Below are positions 1 through 6,692 of a stretch of 14,807 bases of DNA, in pieces (position 1 is the first letter of the stretch; each line of letters opens with the position of its first letter). Source of the stretch: Actinomycetota bacterium (GTDB taxonomy: Bacteria; Actinomycetota; Acidimicrobiia; Spongiisociales; ZC4RG35); assembly GCA_019347585.1 (NCBI GenBank), contig JAHWLC010000006.1, positions 1-14,807 on the forward strand, written 5' to 3'. The translations under genes and the position numbers were made by a program. The notes under the pieces are model-generated. The model searched no databases, had not been told where the DNA came from, and saw nothing but the letters and a program-made list of their open reading frames with translations.

Positions 1-126
1 CGACTGCCCATAGGTCATCACCGAAAGATCACCCGAATCCGTCTTCACCCCCCCTACGGCTACCACCTCGAACCAGCCACCACCACCCTCGCCAACACCA
101 TCGCCGCCAAAGCCGGGACCAGCTGA
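1..126 (+). CDS. 3' end of unidentified reading frame (left-truncated)
   Basis: Frame 1 is open from the first base to a TGA at 124-126 and encodes 41 residues, basic at first (HHRKITRIRL) and then PPYGYHLEP followed by a Thr/Ala-rich tail. The codons (ATA, CGA, AAA, CAT, CCC) are less G-ending than those of the other genes in the window, which could indicate foreign DNA. A basic, Tyr-containing C-terminus next to a tRNA gene could belong to a transposase or other mobile-element protein, but I recognise no family motif and the N-terminal part lies outside the window. It may also be a chance open frame. No function is assigned. From 127 to 289 I see no gene, clear terminator or repeat. Confidence 0.3.
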   Translation, partial: RLPIGHHRKITRIRLHPPYGYHLEPATTTLANTIAAKAGTS

Positions 127-289
127 TCCCATTCCTTCGGACACTCTTCTACCCGATGCCGGTGATCGTCGCTTTATCGTCGTCCGCTGCGGCGAGACCC
201 TGAGAGGCTGCTCCTCCTCGGGCCGATCCGGCAGTAGGCTCACGGGCCGGCGCGGGCAGAAACCGGAGATCACCAGGCGATTGGTGGAG

Positions 290-362
290 TGGGTCCCGTG
301 GGACTCGAACCCACAACCTTCGGGTTAAAAGCCCGCTGCTCTACCAATTGAGCTAGAGACCC
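290..362 (-). tRNA. tRNA-Lys (anticodon UUU)
   Basis: Read on the minus strand, this is a 73-nt cloverleaf. The acceptor stem GGGTCTC pairs with GGGACCC (one G-U), with discriminator A at 290. The D-arm is TAGCTC..GAGC. The anticodon loop CTTTTAA has anticodon TTT, and the T-arm GTGGG-TTCGAGT-CCCAC is perfect. CCA is not encoded. The anticodon reads AAA/AAG, so the tRNA carries lysine. A TANNNT box (TACCAT on the minus strand, 379-384) lies 16 nt before the mature 5' end and may be its promoter, within the 45-bp region shared with the divergent repair gene. Confidence 0.94.
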
Positions 363-393
363 CCGTGGAGACAGCCCAATGGTACTGGCGCCG

Positions 394-399
394 TACCCT
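394..399 (+). promoter_or_regulatory. -10 box, leaderless-type promoter of the Endo IV-LigD fusion gene
   Basis: TACCCT fits the TANNNT -10 pattern of actinobacterial sigma factors and ends 8 nt before the GTG start, so transcription would begin at or next to the start codon. There is no useful Shine-Dalgarno: the only GGAG abuts the GTG directly. The same TACCCT with the same 8-nt gap precedes the peroxiredoxin gene at 6693. No convincing -35 is seen. Confidence 0.5.
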
Positions 400-407
400 T
401 TCCCGGA

Positions 408-2210
408 GTGAGCGTCATCCGCTTCGGCATCTCAGAGCTCCCCGACGGGGACCACGCCGCGTTCCTCGACTCCCTGGTCGAGCAGGGACATCGCGCCTTG
501 GAGCTTCCGTTCACCAAGGAGTTCCCCTGGAAGGAGAAGCAGTGTGCCCAGTTCGGGGCGCTCGCCGCCGAGCGTGATATCCGGCTCTCCGTGCATGCGC
601 CTTACTTCGCCGGGTTGACCATCCCTGAAGAGGACCGGGGGAAGCAGTCGCTGGCCGCCCTGGAGCACACTATGAAGCTCGGCCGCTGGCTGGGGGCGCC
701 GGTGATCGTGGCCCACTTCGGCAGCAGCTACGAGGAGGACCCGGCGACCCTCATGGACCGCATCAGGTCGCGTCTCGACGCGTTGGCCCCCAAGGTCGAG
801 TCCCTCGGGGTCGGATTGGGCCTGGAGACGGCGGGCAATGTCCGCCAATTCGGGAGCCTGGGGGACATCGCCCAGCTCGCCTCCGAGTACGCCTTCGTGC
901 GGCCGGTCGTGGACTGGGCCCACATCCACGCCATGACCGGGGGCGGCCTGACCTCCCCCGAGGCGTTCCAGTCGGTGCTCGGCTTCGTGCGGGACGGTTT
1001 CCCCGGTTGGATGATCTCCCCTCTCCAGGTGCAGTTCTCGGACAACGAGTTCGGTCAGGCCGGGGAGATCCGCCACGTCGCTTACGGAGATGGCACCCTC
1101 CGGGTGGGGCCATTGGTGGAGGCGGTCACCGAGGCGGGGATGTCGATGGTCCTCATCTCCGAGTCTCGTGACATGACCAGTCACCAGCTGATCTGGAAGG
1201 AGGTGCAGGCGCATCTCGATGGCTCCGTCGACAGGAGGGGCCGGCATCTGTCCGAGGCACCCGTCGCCTTCCCTTCCCCGGTCGGGGTGATCAAGGACGG
1301 CGAGCGCTTTCGGGCGGTGGGGACCGACCGGCCCATCAGCTTCTCCAATATCGACAAGGCGTTCTTCCCCGACGCCGGGTACACCAAGGGCGACCTCATC
1401 CAGTACTACGCCTCAGTGGCGCCGGTCCTGCTCCCCCATCTGGCGGGGCGGCCGATCTCGATGTCCCGCTATCCCGACGGGATCGACGGGCCCTCCTTCT
1501 ATGAGAAGCGGGCGCCTGGCCATCAGCCCGACTGGATGCGCACCGTCCCCGTTCCTTCCGATTCCCAGGGTGGGATCATCGACTTCCTCCTCGCCGACTC
1601 CCCCGAGGCGCTGATGTGGTTCGCCAACATGGGTTGCATCGAGGTGCATCCCTTCCACTCCACCGTCGGGCACCTGGAGACCCCGTCCTACGCCATCTTC
1701 GACTTCGACCCGGCGGAAGGGTCGGTGTGGGACCAGGTGGTGGCGGGAGCCCGGCTGCTGGAGGTGGCCCTGGAGCGTCTCGGCCTGCGCGGGTACCCGA
1801 AGCTATCCGGTGCCCGGGGCCTCCACGTCTACGTCCCCCTGGACCCGGTGCACAGCTTCGAGAGGGTGCGCCGGTTCGTCGGGGAAGTCGGGGCGTACCT
1901 GGCCGCCGCCAACCCCGATGACATCACCATGGAGTGGGACAAGCCGAAACGAACGGGCAAAGTCTTCATCGACCACAACCGGAACGCCTCGGGTCAGACG
2001 GTGGCCTCGGCCTACTCGGTGCGGCCCCTCCCCGGAGCGCCGATCTCGGTTCCGCTCACCTGGGAGGAAGTGGGGACCGTCCGCAACGGCGACGTCACCA
2101 TCGCCAACCTCTGGGACCGGCTGCAGCGCTACGGCGACCTCTTCGCCCCGGTCGTCGCCGGTGGACAGACCCTGGACGCCGCCGAGACTGCGCTCGGGAT
2201 GAGAAGTTGA
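408..2210 (+). CDS. Endonuclease IV-like / LigD-type polymerase fusion, probable DNA repair enzyme
   Basis: 600 residues from a GTG start supported by the -10 box at 394-399. Residues 1-270 form an AP endonuclease IV-like TIM barrel. Likely metal ligands are H63 (HAPY), H103 (VAHFGSS), E140 (ETAG), D169 and H172 (DWAHIH), H223 and E252 (SESRD). The usual HFS histidine appears as Q209 (VQFS), so the trinuclear zinc site may be altered. After a linker (271-300), residues 305-585 are a full LigD polymerase (archaeo-eukaryotic primase) domain. It has D432/D434 in FDFDP (metal motif I), SGARGLHVYVPL with H473 (motif II), D522 in FIDHNRN (motif III), and the family's AYSVRPLPGAPIS segment. Known LigD polymerases add ribo- or deoxynucleotides at gaps and broken ends, and Endo IV enzymes cut AP sites and clean 3' ends. 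I infer that one chain couples end or AP processing to gap filling. No ligase or Ku gene is in the window. The two domains are certain; the joint role is inference. Confidence 0.92.
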   Translation: MSVIRFGISELPDGDHAAFLDSLVEQGHRALELPFTKEFPWKEKQCAQFGALAAERDIRLSVHAPYFAGLTIPEEDRGKQSLAALEHTMKLGRWLGAPVIVAHFGSSYEEDPATLMDRIRSRLDALAPKVESLGVGLGLETAGNVRQFGSLGDIAQLASEYAFVRPVVDWAHIHAMTGGGLTSPEAFQSVLGFVRDGFPGWMISPLQVQFSDNEFGQAGEIRHVAYGDGTLRVGPLVEAVTEAGMSMVLISESRDMTSHQLIWKEVQAHLDGSVDRRGRHLSEAPVAFPSPVGVIKDGERFRAVGTDRPISFSNIDKAFFPDAGYTKGDLIQYYASVAPVLLPHLAGRPISMSRYPDGIDGPSFYEKRAPGHQPDWMRTVPVPSDSQGGIIDFLLADSPEALMWFANMGCIEVHPFHSTVGHLETPSYAIFDFDPAEGSVWDQVVAGARLLEVALERLGLRGYPKLSGARGLHVYVPLDPVHSFERVRRFVGEVGAYLAAANPDDITMEWDKPKRTGKVFIDHNRNASGQTVASAYSVRPLPGAPISVPLTWEEVGTVRNGDVTIANLWDRLQRYGDLFAPVVAGGQTLDAAETALGMRS

Positions 2211-2292
2211 GCGGATCCAGCCCAGATTCGGGCCGTGGTAGCCGAGGTTCGCTTCTCATCGTCTCTCTGCCCGGGGGGTCACCTGCAATGGG

Positions 2293-2298
2293 TAGGGT
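2293..2298 (+). promoter_or_regulatory. -10 box of the HisA-VOC gene
   Basis: TAGGGT fits TANNNT and lies 6 nt before the ATG at 2305, compatible with leaderless transcription. It sits in the 94-bp gap after the upstream stop codon, so this gene probably has its own promoter. Confidence 0.45.
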
Positions 2299-2304
2299 TG
2301 GGGG

Positions 2305-3381
2305 ATGGACCTCTACGCCCGGATCAACATTCTCGGCGGGCTATCGGTCCGATTGCCTCACGGAGGCCTCGACGAGGCAATTCCCCTCGACAACGACCCC
2401 GTCGGGCGGGCCCACCACTGGGTGGAGCAGGGGATCAACTTCCTGCACGTCGTCGATCTCGACGCCGCCGCCTATGGCGACTATCGCAACCGGGACCTGA
2501 TCGCCCGCCTCATCGAATCGGTGGACATCCCGGTTCAAGTGGCCGGCGGCATCCGCTCCGAGGCCGAGGCGCAGCGTCAGATCGAGAACGGGGCATGGCG
2601 GATCGTCATGGGCACCGCCGCCATCGAGAACCAGAACATGGTCTGGGACCTATGCCGGGCGTATTCGGACAAGATCGCGGTCTCCCTCGACGTCCGTGCC
2701 AACGAGGAGATCGCCACCAGGGGTTGGACCCAGAACAGCGGTCGCTTCCTCGAGGAGGTTCTCATCGAGATGTCGTCTGCAGGAGTGGTCGCATACCTGG
2801 TGGCCGAGGCGGGGCGGGACGCCCTGAGCGAGCCGCCCAACTTTCCCATCCTCACCGAGGCCCTGATGACGGTGGAGGAGCCGGTGATCGCCGCCGGCGG
2901 CGTCCGCGATCTCGAGGACCTGCGCAGGCTGATGCAGCTCGAGGCCAACGGCCGCCGTCTCGGAGGAGTGATCGTGGGTCGGGAGGTGACCGCCGGCAGG
3001 TTCACCATCGACGAGGCCAAGGAGGTGCTCGCCGGTGGGGGACCGAACCGGGCTCCCGGCGGAGTGCGTTCCACCCGGGTTCGCATCGGGGTGGCCTCGC
3101 TGCCCACCGCCCTCGGCTTCTACCGGGACACGCTGGGCTTCGACCAGGTCCGCTCGCCATCCCAGGGTGTTGCGGTGGCGGTGCTTCAGGCGACGACGGG
3201 CCAGCAGGTCGAGCTGGTCGAGGGGAACGGCTCCCGTCCCGAGTCGATCCTGTTCAAGGTGGAGAACCTCGACCGGTGGAAGGATCACCTGGCCTCCCGG
3301 GGGGTGGAAGCCTCGATGTTGGGCACCCAGCTCGAGACCAGGGACCCGGACGGGCTCAAGCTGGTTTTCGAGCCGATCTGA
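2305..3381 (+). CDS. HisA/PriA-like barrel fused to a glyoxalase/VOC domain
   Basis: 358 residues. Residues 1-245 align along their length with HisA/PriA (phosphoribosyl-formimino-AICAR-phosphate isomerase): GGLSVRL, HVVDLDAAAYGD (48-59), AGGIRS (80-85), VMGTAAIEN, SLDVR (127-131), RGW, IAAGGV and VGRE. Key positions differ. The catalytic Asp of the N-terminal AIDL segment is N8 (RINIL). The TDITKDG segment of PriA is AEAGRDA (167-173), giving Glu in place of the second catalytic Asp, and one Gly of the first GGGIR phosphate loop is Ala. D129 is kept. Residues 255-358 form a VOC-type domain (RIGVASLPTALGFYRDTLGF, then a second beta-alpha-beta half ending DPDGLKLVFEPI), with E303 and E356 at metal-type positions but no obvious His ligands. 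No other his gene is nearby. The protein could be a diverged isomerase, an enzyme acting on another sugar phosphate, or a non-catalytic relative. The fold is clear; activity in histidine synthesis is doubtful. The stop codon abuts that of the convergent gene. Confidence 0.85.
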   Translation: MDLYARINILGGLSVRLPHGGLDEAIPLDNDPVGRAHHWVEQGINFLHVVDLDAAAYGDYRNRDLIARLIESVDIPVQVAGGIRSEAEAQRQIENGAWRIVMGTAAIENQNMVWDLCRAYSDKIAVSLDVRANEEIATRGWTQNSGRFLEEVLIEMSSAGVVAYLVAEAGRDALSEPPNFPILTEALMTVEEPVIAAGGVRDLEDLRRLMQLEANGRRLGGVIVGREVTAGRFTIDEAKEVLAGGGPNRAPGGVRSTRVRIGVASLPTALGFYRDTLGFDQVRSPSQGVAVAVLQATTGQQVELVEGNGSRPESILFKVENLDRWKDHLASRGVEASMLGTQLETRDPDGLKLVFEPI

Positions 3382-4941
3382 TCAGAGGATCTTGGTCCGC
3401 GACTGCTCTCTGAGGAACTGACGGAGATACCAGGGACCGCCGCCCCCGGCGCCGGAGGTTCCCGAGCCCTTCCAGCCCCCGAACGACTGTATGTCGGGCC
3501 AGGCACCCGTGGTGGCGCCGGCAGCCCGGTTGACATAGGTGACGCCTGCTTCGATCCCGTCGAACCACCGCTCGATCTCGTTTTCGTCTGTGGAGAACAG
3601 ACCCGCAGTGAGGCCGAATTCGGTGTCGTTGGCCTTCTCCAGGGCCTCATCCAGATCGGATACCTTGCCCACTGCCACCAGCGGCACGAACAGCTCTTCC
3701 TTCCACACCCATGACTGGTCGGGTGCGGTGACGACGGTGGGCGTCACGAAATTACCCCGGCCGAGATCGCCGTCCGAGATGACCTTGCCCCCCGCCAGGA
3801 CCTCACCGCCGCTCTCCTCGACCTCGCGCACCGCTTTCTCGAAGCGACTCACCGCTGCCCTGTCGATGACCGGGCCGAGGAACGTCTCCTTGTCTTTCGG
3901 GTCCCCCACCTTCAGCTTTTCGGTCTTGGCGACGAGACGGTCCACGAACTCGTCGTAGACGTCGTCCTCCACGTACACCCGCGACGTCGCCGAGCACTTC
4001 TGGCCGCTGAGCCCGAAGGCGCCCCGCATCACCCCTTCGGTCGCCTGGTCGAGGTCGGCGCTGGCGGTGACGATCACCGGGTTCTTCCCGCCCATCTCGG
4101 CGGCCACCGGTTTGGGTCGCTTCTCGGTCGCCGTTCGGTACAGATGCATTCCCACCTCATACGAGCCGGTGAAGGTGATTCCGTCGATCCCGTCGTGGTG
4201 GGCGAGATAGTCACCGATCTCGGAACCTCTCCCGGTGAGGACGTGCAGGGCGGCGGGCGGCAGCCCGGCGTCTGCCATCACCCGGTAGAACTCGAGGGAC
4301 ATGAGCGCCCCGGTGTTGGATGGCTTGAGCACCACTGTGTTCCCCGTGAGCAGGGCCCCGATCGAGGGCCCGGCGGCCAGGGCCATCGGGAAGTTGAACG
4401 GGGAGATCACGGCCCAAACTCCCCAGGGGCGGAGCACCGAGACATTGGTTTCGTTCTCGCCGAGCGAACCGAGCGGGGTCACGAACCCGTCGTGCTTGGT
4501 GATCTGGTCGGAGTAGTAGCGGAAGAACTCCACGGTCTCGGCCACGTCGCCCAGCGCCTCGAGCCGGTTCTTGCCTACCTCATAGGTCATGAGGGCGGCG
4601 ATCTCGAAGGTGCGGTCTTCCATGATGTCGGCGGCGGTCTGCATCAGGTCACGCCGCCGCTCCCAGCCCCAGTCCTCCCACTCGTCGGTGAAGTCGCGGG
4701 CCGCGGCCACCGCGTCATCGACGTCCTGTGTCGTGCCCTGGGCATAGAGCCCCACCACGATGTCGCTGTCGATTGGGGAGCGCTCCTCGTAGGTGGGGCG
4801 CTCGACGCGGTGCTCGCCGTTGACGATGACCCCGTGAAGCTCGCCCAGCTTCTCCTGTACCTCGACCAGTGCCGACTCGTATGCGGAGTTGAGCTCCTCG
4901 TTGTCGGCCGACATGGTGGCGTAGGTGATCTTCACGGCCAT
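3382..4941 (-). CDS. rocA: 1-pyrroline-5-carboxylate (glutamate semialdehyde) dehydrogenase
   Basis: 519-residue aldehyde dehydrogenase of the RocA/PruA type. It oxidises glutamate-5-semialdehyde, in equilibrium with pyrroline-5-carboxylate, to glutamate with NAD(P)+, the last step of proline and arginine breakdown. Visible features are N183 in SPFNFP (oxyanion), K206 in LKPSN, the FTGS loop at 257-260, the general-base E282 in AEMGGKNP, the nucleophile C316 in SGQKCSATSR, and a C-terminal FGGWKGSGTSG. The length of about 515-520 is normal for the stand-alone enzyme, and no proline dehydrogenase domain or neighbouring putB-like gene is present. The ATG at 4941 is supported by a strong GGAGG Shine-Dalgarno 5 nt upstream; M10 is a weaker alternative. 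Its stop codon touches the stop of the convergent HisA-VOC gene. The family is certain; the exact semialdehyde substrate is very likely. Confidence 0.93.
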   Translation of the reverse strand: MAVKITYATMSADNEELNSAYESALVEVQEKLGELHGVIVNGEHRVERPTYEERSPIDSDIVVGLYAQGTTQDVDDAVAAARDFTDEWEDWGWERRRDLMQTAADIMEDRTFEIAALMTYEVGKNRLEALGDVAETVEFFRYYSDQITKHDGFVTPLGSLGENETNVSVLRPWGVWAVISPFNFPMALAAGPSIGALLTGNTVVLKPSNTGALMSLEFYRVMADAGLPPAALHVLTGRGSEIGDYLAHHDGIDGITFTGSYEVGMHLYRTATEKRPKPVAAEMGGKNPVIVTASADLDQATEGVMRGAFGLSGQKCSATSRVYVEDDVYDEFVDRLVAKTEKLKVGDPKDKETFLGPVIDRAAVSRFEKAVREVEESGGEVLAGGKVISDGDLGRGNFVTPTVVTAPDQSWVWKEELFVPLVAVGKVSDLDEALEKANDTEFGLTAGLFSTDENEIERWFDGIEAGVTYVNRAAGATTGAWPDIQSFGGWKGSGTSGAGGGGPWYLRQFLREQSRTKIL

Positions 4942-4946
4942 CTGAT

Positions 4947-4951
4947 CCTCC
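4947..4951 (-). promoter_or_regulatory. Shine-Dalgarno of rocA
   Basis: On the minus strand GGAGG lies 5 nt before the ATG at 4941. It fixes the start of the dehydrogenase and marks this gene as leadered, unlike several neighbours. A TANNNT box (TAACGT, 4975-4980 on the minus strand) further upstream is a possible -10 but has no clear -35. Confidence 0.6.
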
Positions 4952-5053
4952 GTCGTCGCAAGTTCTTCGCCCGAACGTTACCCACCGGCCTGGTCTCGTA
5001 TTCGGGCCGCAGTGGAGGCCGCGGGACGACTTCACAGCCCGTCTCCGGACCAC

Positions 5054-5059
5054 TAGCTT
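5054..5059 (+). promoter_or_regulatory. Possible -10 box for the plsY-like operon
   Basis: TAGCTT fits TANNNT and ends 10 nt before the ATG at 5070, with no Shine-Dalgarno in between. It lies in the 128-bp divergent region shared with rocA. Confidence 0.4.
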
Positions 5060-5069
5060 CTTTGCCCAC

Positions 5070-5738
5070 ATGCCAGCAACCGCCTCGCCGCTCCTCTATT
5101 GGCCTGCCCTCCTCGTCGGCGCCTATCTCCTCGGCTCTGTCCCGTTTGCCCAGGTGGCGGCCCGTCTCAACGGTGTCGATCTGCGTCAGGTCGGAACCGG
5201 GAACGTAGGCGCGGGCAACCTGAGCCGGCAGGTCGGCTGGGGCTGGGGGATCGCCGCCGCCGTCCTCGACGGGCTCAAGGGCCTCCTCCCGGTATGGCTG
5301 GCGAGGCGAGCCGGTCTCGGGCTGGGGGTCGCCGGTCTCACCGGTCTGGCTGCGGTCGTCGGCCACAACTGGTCGGTCTTGCTCAAGGGCCGGGCAGGCC
5401 GGGGCCTGGCCACATCCGTCGGGCTCGTCCTCGGAATCGACCCGGCGCTGCTGGTGTGGACCGGAGGATGGTCGATCGCCGGGTGGAAGATCGGCGGGGG
5501 CCTGGCCGGGTTTCTCGGCTGGGGGATGCTTCCGTTGGTGGCGGTGGCGCTGCTGCGGCCTCCCCATGTGACGTTGCTGCTCGCGCTCCTCTCCCTGGTC
5601 CTGATGGGCCGGCGCATGCAGGGGAACCCGGAGGACTTCGCCGACACCAACACCCCACCCTTGAAGCGGGTCATCTACGACGAAGACCTCGTTCCCGAAG
5701 AGTTCCCGGACACGGTCGAGGGCCCTCTGGTTCCGTGA
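5070..5738 (+). CDS. plsY: PlsY-like acyl-phosphate:glycerol-3-phosphate acyltransferase
   Basis: 222-residue polytopic membrane protein with the three PlsY signature loops: AYLLGSVPFAQ (18-28), VGTGNVGAGNLSR (41-53, the glycerol-phosphate-binding GSGNxGATN loop) and GHNWSVLLKGRAGRGLATSVG (98-118, the GHxxPxFLxFKGGKG loop in diverged form). VLDGLKG (65-71) follows the second loop. About five hydrophobic segments are seen (about 11-28, 57-78, 84-99, 117-133, 150-178). In the known family the enzyme moves an acyl chain from acyl-phosphate to sn-glycerol-3-phosphate, the first step of phospholipid synthesis. Departures from consensus (GAGN for GATN, GRAGRG for FKGGKG) and an acidic, hydrophilic tail after residue 180 mean it may be a paralog. 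No plsX is nearby. The stop overlaps the next start by 4 bp (GTGA), so the two are translationally coupled. Confidence 0.82.
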   Translation: MPATASPLLYWPALLVGAYLLGSVPFAQVAARLNGVDLRQVGTGNVGAGNLSRQVGWGWGIAAAVLDGLKGLLPVWLARRAGLGLGVAGLTGLAAVVGHNWSVLLKGRAGRGLATSVGLVLGIDPALLVWTGGWSIAGWKIGGGLAGFLGWGMLPLVAVALLRPPHVTLLLALLSLVLMGRRMQGNPEDFADTNTPPLKRVIYDEDLVPEEFPDTVEGPLVP

Positions 5739-6670
5739 GCCCACGCCGGGTTCTTTGGGTCGCCGTCGCGGCGGCGGTCGTGTACATCGCCATCGGCTAC
5801 TGGGTGATCAACAACTTCGAGATCCCCCCGCTGCGGGGACCGGCCATCCCTCTCATCATCCTCGCTGCGGTGTGCCAGATCTCGGCGAAGTGGTTCTTCG
5901 GGCTGCTCTTCCGGGAATCGATCCAGGAAACCGGGGGCGACGTGCGGCCCTGGTCGGCCTTCAACGCTGCCATGGTCGGTGCCGGCGTCGCCCGGCTCAT
6001 TCCCGCCGGTGGGGCGATCACCCCGGTTGCCATGTCTTGGACCGTCCGCGACGAGACCAAGGGCGCCACGGGGGCGGCCGTGAGGACGGTGCTCCTCAAC
6101 TATGCCGGCCTCCTCATCATGACCGGGATCGGTCTGCTCCTCGCCCGTCCCCGGGAGTCGGCCCAGATCGCATCGATAAGCCTCTTCGTGCTGGCACCTT
6201 TCGTCCTCGGAATCGGCCTCCTTCTCATGTTCGGCTCGGGGAAGCTGGGCACGCTGTCGAAGTACTTGCCGGACAAGCTTCGGATCAAGCTGGAAGAGTC
6301 GATGGTGGACCATCTCCCCGCCCTCGAGTCCCAGGCGTACATATGGGCTCGTCTCGTCCTCGAAGCGGCCGCCCTCTGGCTGGTGCTCACCGCCTTTGGC
6401 CTCGACGTCAACGGGTTCCAGGTCGCCGCCGCGTTCGGAGTCTCCTCCCTTGCCGGCGGGCTGCCGGGAACCCCCGGCGGGCTCGGCGTCACCGAAATCG
6501 GGCTGGCCTTCATCCTCGCCGCCTACGGCATCCCGGGGGCGACGGCGGCGGTCCCCATCCTCGTCTTCCGCGTCGTCTCCTACTGGCTTCCGGCAGCGCT
6601 CGGCTTCCTCGCCGGCGGCTCCACCTTCCTCACCTCCGAGGAGGCGAAGAAGGCTGACGAGTCCGTTTGA
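5735..6670 (+). CDS. LPG-synthase/flippase-type integral membrane protein (UPF0104)
   Basis: 311 residues from the GTG at 5735, which overlaps the plsY-like stop as GTGA. The frame stays open further upstream but only as a shadow of that gene. About eight hydrophobic helices are visible (roughly 6-24, 36-57, 75-96, 113-136, 147-166, 204-222, 228-265, 271-295). The family's two hallmark segments are ARLIPAGGAITPVAMSW (86-102) and LAGGLPGTPGGLGVTEIGL (239-257, the PxTPGGxGxxE motif). This is the membrane domain found in MprF lysylphosphatidylglycerol flippases and the AglD/YbhN group, without the soluble aminoacyl-transferase domain. It probably moves or helps make a lipid or lipid-linked sugar. 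Coupling to the acyltransferase suggests a role in membrane lipids. The substrate is unknown. Confidence 0.82.
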   Translation: MSPRRVLWVAVAAAVVYIAIGYWVINNFEIPPLRGPAIPLIILAAVCQISAKWFFGLLFRESIQETGGDVRPWSAFNAAMVGAGVARLIPAGGAITPVAMSWTVRDETKGATGAAVRTVLLNYAGLLIMTGIGLLLARPRESAQIASISLFVLAPFVLGIGLLLMFGSGKLGTLSKYLPDKLRIKLEESMVDHLPALESQAYIWARLVLEAAALWLVLTAFGLDVNGFQVAAAFGVSSLAGGLPGTPGGLGVTEIGLAFILAAYGIPGATAAVPILVFRVVSYWLPAALGFLAGGSTFLTSEEAKKADESV

Positions 6671-6678
6671 GGAAGCGG

Positions 6679-6684
6679 TACCCT
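6679..6684 (+). promoter_or_regulatory. -10 box of the peroxiredoxin gene
   Basis: TACCCT ends 8 nt before the ATG at 6693, the same word and gap as at 394-399. CTGACG at 6654-6659 could be a -35 with a 19-nt spacer. The position suggests a leaderless transcript separate from the lipid genes. Confidence 0.5.
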
Positions 6685-6692
6685 CGGATGCC

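Noticed and set aside
2235..3413. 392-codon plus-strand frame overlapping the HisA-VOC gene
   Set aside because: It is Arg/Gly/Pro-rich shadow translation with no family resemblance, whereas the other frame is HisA-like throughout.
4144..5208. 354-codon plus-strand open frame opposite rocA
   Set aside because: It lies antisense to a dehydrogenase with all catalytic motifs, has no domain signature, and runs into the plsY-like gene. It is a by-product of high-GC third positions.
5099..5734. N-terminal extension of the UPF0104 frame through the plsY-like gene
   Set aside because: The extension is Arg/Gly-rich shadow sequence; the hydrophobic protein begins at the GTG at 5735, coupled to the plsY stop.
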